A DNA stretch of 64,000 nucleotides from Benincasa hispida. Taxonomy: Eukaryota > Streptophyta > Magnoliopsida > Cucurbitales > Cucurbitaceae. Position 1 is the first letter of the stretch. Each line of letters opens with the position of its first letter. The notes under the pieces were generated by a model. That model saw only the letters and a program-made list of their open reading frames with translations. It was not told where the DNA came from and did no database searches. Below, piece by piece: positions 57,901-64,000 of the stretch. The position numbers were made by a program, and so were the translations under genes. The DNA lies in contig NC_052357.1 in the NCBI RefSeq assembly GCF_009727055.1, forward strand, positions 16,647,457-16,711,456, given 5' to 3'.

Positions 57901-58345
57901 TCGTTTAGATTTGGCTACGCGATCGTGTAATATTTGCTAAACGGTCGCATGGCTCATGCTGAACGATCGGGTAAACTGTTTTCTCGGTCATGTTGCGTTG
58001 ACTACTCGATCATGTAGATGATGAGGTAAACGATCATTGAGTTTTTAATTCTCATCACATGGTAGGTGCACACACTAAACGATTGAGTCAGCCAGCATAC
58101 TTCATCGCATAGTCTCTGGCTACTCAATCACTTGGTATACGATACTTGAGGCTTGCTCTGCGATCGTTTAGACGATCATGTTTCACCGCATCGTTGTCCT
58201 GCGTTACACGATGTACGTTGCACGATTGCATCGTCTTCATGCTTCATTGCATAGTCATAGGCACGCGATCCATGCTATACGATCGTTTGTTCTCGTTCAG
58301 CATAACTAGACAATCACACAGAGCTGTTATACGATCATTGGAACG
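57900..58345. repeat. Region dense in ACGATCG/ACGATCA-like motifs
   Basis: More than 15 close variants of acgatcg, acgatca, gcgatcg, acgattg and acgatgc at irregular spacing, apparently an expansion of motifs already present at lower density in the U5 side of the neighbouring LTR (57400-57560). No coding function seen. Confidence 0.6.
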
Positions 58346-58930
58346 ATGCTTCACCCGGGCGGTTCAAGACCCAGTTCGCCTGTTTGAATCGGTTGGCTTG
58401 TTAAATTTGTAATAGATAGCTTTATTTTTTCGGTTTTTAAGGCTAATCATTATGGTCCATTGATTCTTGATGAATGTACATGTGATGTATGTTTTAAATT
58501 TGATGCGATGGGTTGTCCATCACATCACCTTTTACATTTACTTTTTTAATAATTCTAAATATTTTGAAACCTTTTTTATATATAAATTTCAAATTAAAAA
58601 TTTCTCCACATTTTTTCATCTTTTCATCTTATCTCTCTAAATCTAAACTTTCATTCTCATTTCTTCAACTCTTCTCTACCATTCTTTTCTTCTTCAAGAA
58701 AAAATTTTCTAGAACAAAAGGTGAAAAAAACTTATTTCCTTCATCAAGGTATGTTACTCTTATTCTCAATTTTAGTACATATTTATATTTTAAAAAATCT
58801 TCTTTTTAAGAAATATTACGAAATAAAAAAAATAAAATAAAATAAACCAAATAGAGAAGGAGATGAACATAGAAGAAGAGAACAAAAATAATAGAAAATA
58901 AAATAGCACAAATAGAAATGTGTGTACTAA
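58346..58930. other. Non-coding AT-rich interval
   Basis: No recognised gene. The stretch 58700-58930 is A/T-rich with polypyrimidine text. The 98-residue frame at 58513-58809 is Phe/Ser-rich low-complexity translation and is not supported as a protein. Confidence 0.4.
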
Positions 58931-58934
58931 AATA

Positions 58935-59235
58935 TCAGATATGCTTTAGATCTCTTTGGCAGTACCTATACTCTCATGTTTCTTCGTCAAGACATTAGAT
59001 ATGTTGGCAAAGATATAGGCACGGGCTTTGTCATTCGCCCTGATCCATCTATCATATGCATCCCAACAGTTCGATTTGCATTTGAGCTAGGAATGGGAAG
59101 ACAATCCTCTATTAAAACGAACCGTAAATCATCTATCACTAATATAGTACTCAGGTTTGATTTTCAAGTGGCATAATTATCCCCAATGAGTTTATCAGAC
59201 GCCAACAGTTGTCCTAATGAACTCGTTATTTTGAA
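58935..59235 (-). pseudogene. Ty1/copia gag N-terminal remnant
   Basis: Reverse-strand reading: ITSSLGQLLASDKLIGDNYA, T, stop, KSNLSTILVIDDLRFVLIED, CLPIPSSNANRTV, a frameshift, then DRWIRANDKARAYIFANISN and VLTKKHESIGTAKEI. This is the same UBN2 gag family as 49738-50560. The start codon position reads ATA. It is in opposite orientation to the upstream copia element, so it belongs to a different insertion. The gag is cut off near 58935. Confidence 0.82.
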
Positions 59236-59754
59236 AATTATAACAAATTTTATCAGTGAATTGCTTTTTAAACCCAATCAAGTTTTTAACAAAGTAATAA
59301 TATACCCAAGATTATTTTTGCAACGATACTACAACAAGACATTCTTGACTAAATACTATCTCCAGAATAACTCATATTTCGATAGTCATTTAGCTACCGT
59401 TTTTGTTAGAAATTACTAACTCTTTAATAATTCTGTAAATGTAACCCTTTGTTTTCAGACTTCAGAAGTCGGTCCCAACAATGCTTCCGAAGTTCGAAAG
59501 TCAAAGTTGAAACTAACTTTAGAAATCCTATTCATTTATGGAGTTTGAGTTGTTCCGAATCTTATATTAAACCCCTCCGAGGGATAGCCATCGTTGAACG
59601 ACTAGCGAGGCCGACTTAAATATGATAAGTAGGCGCAACATAGGAATCTCACAGTCCAAACCAACAAAAGAGGCTGTAGGATATGTTACACATATCCTTC
59701 ACCCACTTGCTATGAACTACCTCCCCATTCGTTTTGATCTTGATCTCATGACGA

Positions 59755-60155
59755 ACATTTTCCTAATGGAGGTTATTCCCAGGGTGACATGAAGTGCTGC
59801 ACAGATCTCACGGTGGGAATTATCTAGGGACGTAAGAATTGAAATCAATATATCGTAAATTTGATTTTCCATTGAACAACTTCCCTTCATTCACCATGAT
59901 CAATTCACGTAAACACTTTTCGAATGGAGCCTAAATGACACGAAATGCTGCTTGAACCTTTCGGTGTGAACATCTTGAGAATGTGAAAATTTAAAATCAA
60001 AACGTCACATTTGATTTTAAGGTGAACAACTTCCTCTATTCACCAAAATCTCGATTAATGTAAACACTTTCTGAATAGGGGTCACTCCCAAGGTGACACG
60101 AAGTGCCACATGAATTTCGATCGTGAACTCTTAGGGACGTGGGAGCTAAAAATAA
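59755..60155. repeat. Three imperfect tandem units of about 150 bp
   Basis: Units near 59755, 59915 and 60065 share the sequence of elements ggtgacacgaagtgc, tcgtgaacatcttaggga and aaaatcaa-atatcat, preceded by a phrase like aacactttctgaataggg. Probably part of the leader or LTR of the minus-strand copia element. Confidence 0.6.
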
Positions 60156-60159
60156 TTAT

Positions 60160-61580
60160 ATCATATATGTTTATTAATCTCCCACTTAAGCATTCTAACA
60201 TATCATATACATTGTTTATTTGCACTGAAGTGTTCTAATAGCATATTATATATGTTATTAAACTCCTATTGAAGTGTTCTAACGTTAATTGGGGTATACA
60301 ATTGCTTAGGCTTGTTCTGGCTAATTAAACCACCTAAGTCTAGGTGTTTATCCAAATATAACGTTTATATTTGGATTTAACCTACGATATCAAGGCGATA
60401 AACTAGTTTTAAAACCTCGCATCGCTCACGTATTACTCATAAAATCGGTTAACAATGCTAAATTATTCAGCCATAATCCCCAAGTAGGAGGTGTCTCTTA
60501 GACCGTCAACTTAAATACCTCCAGCCTTCGATGGGATTATATACCAGTTGAGTTTGTAACCTAAGTTTTATGTTTTTAATGACCTATTTGAACTATTAAA
60601 ACGGGTGGTTAACCTACATGAGCATGTAACTATTCTTTGTTATAGATTTTAAATGTCTAACCAAATATTATAACAAACTACAAAATTTTAGATATGCTAA
60701 ACATCCACAACATACATCAAAGGCATTCAATATTTAATATAACATTTATATTAAATAAAAGAAACCTTGAACATGCATACTATATATTATAACAATTTAT
60801 GACATACTTTCAATGCATGTAACATGCTTCCTATGGTAGGATTTTAAATCTACATGACATACTTTATGCACATATAAGATTTATTTAATTATAACATACA
60901 TCAAATGTATAAATAATTAAATACATACTGATATGATTTTAGTTTTGGCATTACAAAAACTAGTAAAAAAATGGAAGACCGCTCCAAACCAGACCCAAAC
61001 AGCTTGAACCGGACGTGAACCACCTAAACTGGACCAGCCAAAACCCTTTTGAAGTTGAACCGGACCGGATAAGAAAATAACTGGTTGAACCGGCTTAAAA
61101 CTCACTCGCTCGCTCGTCAAACTAAAACAAAACTCGCTTCCTCGCTCGATCAACACTCGTTAAGCCGGTCAAATTCATTTGGTTCAGTTGAAACTCAATA
61201 CTCGATGGCTGGTTGGTTGAAAAAAACTCAATCCTTGCTCCTCAATGAAACTCGTTCCTTGCTCAACTATGAACAGCTTTCCGAAGCTCAAGGCCAGCGT
61301 TGCAACGCTACCTGGACAGAAGCTCACAATCCAATTTTCTGCAACTCAGCCTTCTTCACTTCTTTCTTCAATTACAACTTAATCTTAACTCTAATGACTC
61401 CAAATCAATTACAGACTCTTGAGCACATATATAAGCTCATCAAACAAGAGCCAATTGCAAATTTAGCTAAGGAATCAAAGAGAATTTAAATGTCAAATCT
61501 CTAAAAACCATATCAATATACCATTTTCATAAATCTCATGAAAAACACCCACCACACCAAAATTAAACCAAATTAAATGC
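60160..61580 (-). other. Non-coding internal or leader region of a minus-strand retroelement
   Basis: Contains repeated cattctaacatat and gaagtgttctaa phrases, and near 60960-61200 repeated ctcgctcgc and accggacc phrases. The perfect palindrome AGCGTTGCAACGCT is at 61296-61309. Apparent ORFs (61085-61489) show no domain. It ends at the primer site on the right. Confidence 0.5.
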
Positions 61581-61587
61581 TTAAACG

Positions 61588-61604
61588 ATGCTCTAATACC
61601 AATT
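61588..61604 (-). promoter_or_regulatory. Probable initiator-Met tRNA primer binding site (minus strand)
   Basis: On the plus strand gctctaataccaattg, i.e. TTGGTATTAGAGC on the minus strand, one transition from TGGTATCAGAGC. The adjacent TGTTGG on the plus strand corresponds to an LTR ending CCAACA, which is the expected arrangement for a minus-strand element with its 5' LTR to the right. Confidence 0.7.
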
Positions 61605-62096
61605 GTTGGAATATTCTAGCAAGCAACAGAAGAAAATCGGATCAATAAGCATTATAATTCATTAATTTTGGCTATAAATTAAGCATGCTCATAAACTAAT
61701 AAGAGGGTTTCATAACATACCTTTGTAGAACCACTTGAATCTCGAATTCAGCTGCAAGTCTTCTCCAAATCTACTTGTGAATCACCTCAAGACCTTCCCA
61801 ACTATTCACTTGGTTCTTAGATTGAATTGTGAGACTCAAAATAAGTTTGAATATAGGGAATTTGGAGAAGAAGCACACTGCTGCACCTTGGAAGAACACA
61901 TTCTTCAACCTCTCCAGCTTTTCAATAAAAACTCATGAAGTCCATCTGTTTGCATGTCTAATTTCCACTTCAATCTTCTCTATTTATTGCAAAACTATCA
62001 TGCAATGGAGATTGTTGCATGAAGAACAGCTCATGCTAGAAAATTTGACTCAAAGATTTGGTGGGAAATAAGTGAGCTACTAAGTGTAGAAAATGC
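61604..62096 (-). repeat. 5' LTR of a minus-strand retroelement (outer boundary uncertain)
   Basis: The minus-strand LTR ends CCAACA beside the primer site. The other terminus is tentatively at about 62096, where a TGCATTTTC start would lie. Contains acatacctttgtagaaccacttgaat, similar in style to the LTR leader text near 23410. Confidence 0.5.
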
Positions 62097-62099
62097 ATA

Positions 62100-63899
62100 T
62101 AACGACCCTAGTTTCCTACTATATTCTAGGACGCTACTTCATGTATACATAGGCTTAATTGTACAATTTTTTTTAAACCATCAAATTAAATAGCCAAAAT
62201 TTTATTTAATAATGCTCAAACGAGCAAAGATATGAAAACATAATTAAATAATAATAAATAAACTAAAGCAAAATAAAATAAAATAATTTACTATTCGGGA
62301 TACCCCTAAACCTTACTAAAAACAAATGAATGAAATTAAATAGTCAAATAATAAAATTGATATATTTCGTATAAAAGTGAAAAATGCCTAACTCCTAAAC
62401 CAGATTTCAATTGTCATGCACCAGTCTGTCATTACTCTTACCTGAAAAATAGGGAAAGAAAAGAGTGAGTATAAAAATATACTCAGTAAGCAGCCCACTA
62501 CTGGGCCCCCTCAATGATCTATTAGTTTATCCATTGGACCCAAAATGCACAAGGGCATCATAAACATAGGCATAGGCATAGGCATAAGGGGCGAACCCGA
62601 AGGCACGCTTTCAAAAGTAGTGACACAAAGGTCACGACATAAATAAAAGTGGTGATCCCAAAAAGGATACCGTACATAAGTATAGGATGTGGGCCCGAAG
62701 GCTCATACATGCGATGTGCATGGCCCAATGGTACACTAACAACCACTAAAATCTCATATGGACATAAGTTACAAACATTCAGTACATTATCAGACATAAG
62801 CATGCAATCAAGGCCATGACTTAGTATAAAACTTTAATACCGTTACCCATACTTCCCCATACTTCAATCAACTGTTTCACAGTCTACTCATACATCAGGC
62901 CTTAACACAGTCTATTCATATTCATACTTCAACATTAGCCCACTATCCTCAGTTTACTCATGCACCTTATCACAGTATCCCCTTAACCCTTACGAAATTC
63001 AGCACATCAAATTCAACACAAATACCTATAATAGACTCATCACCGTTTCACATATGGCATAAAAATTCCTCAGCAGGTTTATCAAAATCTTAGGGCAACC
63101 AGTAGTAAACCACTTACCTCAGGATAACGCACTGTCCCAAAACGAGACCTTACTCCTCTCGAGATCTTCCTTCACCGCCGCACGTTCCTGTAACCAATCA
63201 CAAATTAGGCCCAAGAATCTCAAAAGACAGTGGGCTGCAAAAAGGGAACCGACACTTACCTCGAATAGAAGAATCAGGCGAAACCAACCATGAATCGGCG
63301 ACAACCGACACTGTTCTGGTGTGCAATCGAACGAGGTGAGCGATCTAATGCGTCTTGGGCTTCAACTATCGACGGAACACTGACGTGCGCCAGACGAACA
63401 AAGACGAAAGGGGATCTCAACACGGCTGGAACGACGGAGAGGCTCGCAACTTCATGCTTGGCGGCTTCAAACTCGGTCGACGGTGAAGACGAGGGCTTCC
63501 CGAACTCCGGTTTCAATAGCTTCGTCTGCGTCGGGTCAAGTGGTGGTGCAGAGAAGAAGCACGATCGACGAACTCGCGTGGCTGACGATGGAGAATGGCG
63601 AAGAGACGCGCGGTCGACGACGGAGATTGGCAAAGAGGCACGTGGAGAGGCAAGCTCGAGCGGTGACTGTAGAAAAAGGGGTGGGCAGCTGGAGGAGGAA
63701 GAAAAAGAAGAAGAAAAAGAAAAGAAAGAAAACCGCTTTTTTTTTTCTTTGCACGCAGCCCGCCCTAAATTTTATAACCCTACTTTCATTCTTCATTTTT
63801 CCAAATTAACCAACTATATTGTTTTTATTTTATATTTTTCTTTTCTTTTTCTTTTTCTTTTCTTTGTTTTTTTTTTAAAAAAAATGTTGGGGCGTCACA
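62100..63899 (-). repeat. 3' LTR of a minus-strand Del/Tekay-like gypsy element
   Basis: On the minus strand a polypurine tract AAAGGGGGGAAGAG (63900-63913) is followed by TGTGACGCCCC starting at 63899, a typical Del/Tekay LTR start. The LTR contains a GC-rich stretch (63150-63730), where long ORFs on both strands arise by low stop density, and a CATAGG hexamer run (about 62565-62586). The left boundary is uncertain (about 62085-62100). Confidence 0.75.
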
Positions 63900-63937
63900 C
63901 TCTTCCCCCCTTTAATAAACTTTCGTCTTCGAAAGTT

Positions 63938-64000
63938 CTAATCCTGGAAGAGCTCTAGATACAGTGCCCTCATCCCATCCTCTCGCTCCCAAGTTGTTTC
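63938..64000 (-). CDS. C-terminal end of a gypsy polyprotein (partial)
   Basis: The last 20 codons on the minus strand read TTWEREDGMRALYLELFQD and a TAG stop. This matches the conserved C-terminus of Del/Tekay chromovirus polyproteins (TWEREDxMRxxYPELF, end of the integrase/chromodomain region). The frame is open to the window edge. The rest of the element lies to the right. Confidence 0.82.
   Translation of the reverse strand, partial: ETTWEREDGMRALYLELFQD

Noticed and set aside
61085..61489. 134-codon open frame
   Set aside because: No domain; sits in the non-coding leader of a minus-strand retroelement with ctcgctcgc repeats.
63290..63958. 222-codon open frame on the plus strand and overlapping frames on the minus strand
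   Set aside because: GC-rich part of a minus-strand gypsy LTR with low stop density, ending in low-complexity Phe/Leu; no domain.

Overview
This window is repeat-dense, AT-rich plant nuclear DNA, most likely from a cucurbit. The degenerate Ty3/gypsy protein in the first 6.6 kb and the peroxidase near 46-48 kb closely resemble families I know from melon and cucumber; that species-level call is recognition, not a database result. Only one host gene is clear: a three-exon class III peroxidase at 45976-47925 (+). As assembled it has a one-nucleotide frame break in the signal peptide. Nearly everything else is nested transposable elements, and almost every coding remnant carries stops or frameshifts.

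Layout. 1-7112 is a minus-strand Ty3/gypsy element (gag, protease, RT, RNase H, start of integrase) cut by the window edge. 7870-14991 is a CACTA (En/Spm) transposon carrying a TNP2-like transposase that has lost its catalytic core, a second Transposase_24/DUF8039 gene and a Ulp1-type protease. 15060-17000 holds LTR pieces, an AT/AC microsatellite and the 3' end of a minus-strand copia element. 17604-26569 is an old plus-strand Athila-like gypsy element with both LTRs and a tRNA-Asp-type primer site. 25961-32694 and 32695-43084 are two tandem copies of one non-coding segment. The second copy was later hit by a 4380-bp CACTA element with a perfect AGT target duplication; the first copy still shows the empty site. 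That CACTA element contains a GC-rich hAT-type MITE and an apparent captured exon of a shaggy/GSK3-like kinase. After the peroxidase come copia remnants (48.2-55.9 kb) broken by a 1.6-kb insert with a 10-bp duplication, by a solo LTR with a 5-bp duplication, and by a second related LTR. 58.9-61.6 kb is a minus-strand copia gag and leader. 62.1-64 kb is the 3' LTR and last codons of a minus-strand Del/Tekay-like gypsy element.

Assembly quality matters here. Two perfect 38-bp Nextera mate-pair junction adapters (double Tn5 mosaic ends) are embedded at 6670-6707 and 11649-11686. A lone N at 39534 separates two identical 57-bp copies that occur once in the paralogous segment. The adjacent joins should not be taken as native.

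I did not find a new multi-gene biological system. The strongest biological leads are the dated duplication-then-transposition series at 26-43 kb, the kinase exon inside a CACTA element, and evenly spaced palindromes centred on TTGCAA in the LTR of the Athila-like element, with related motifs in other elements here.
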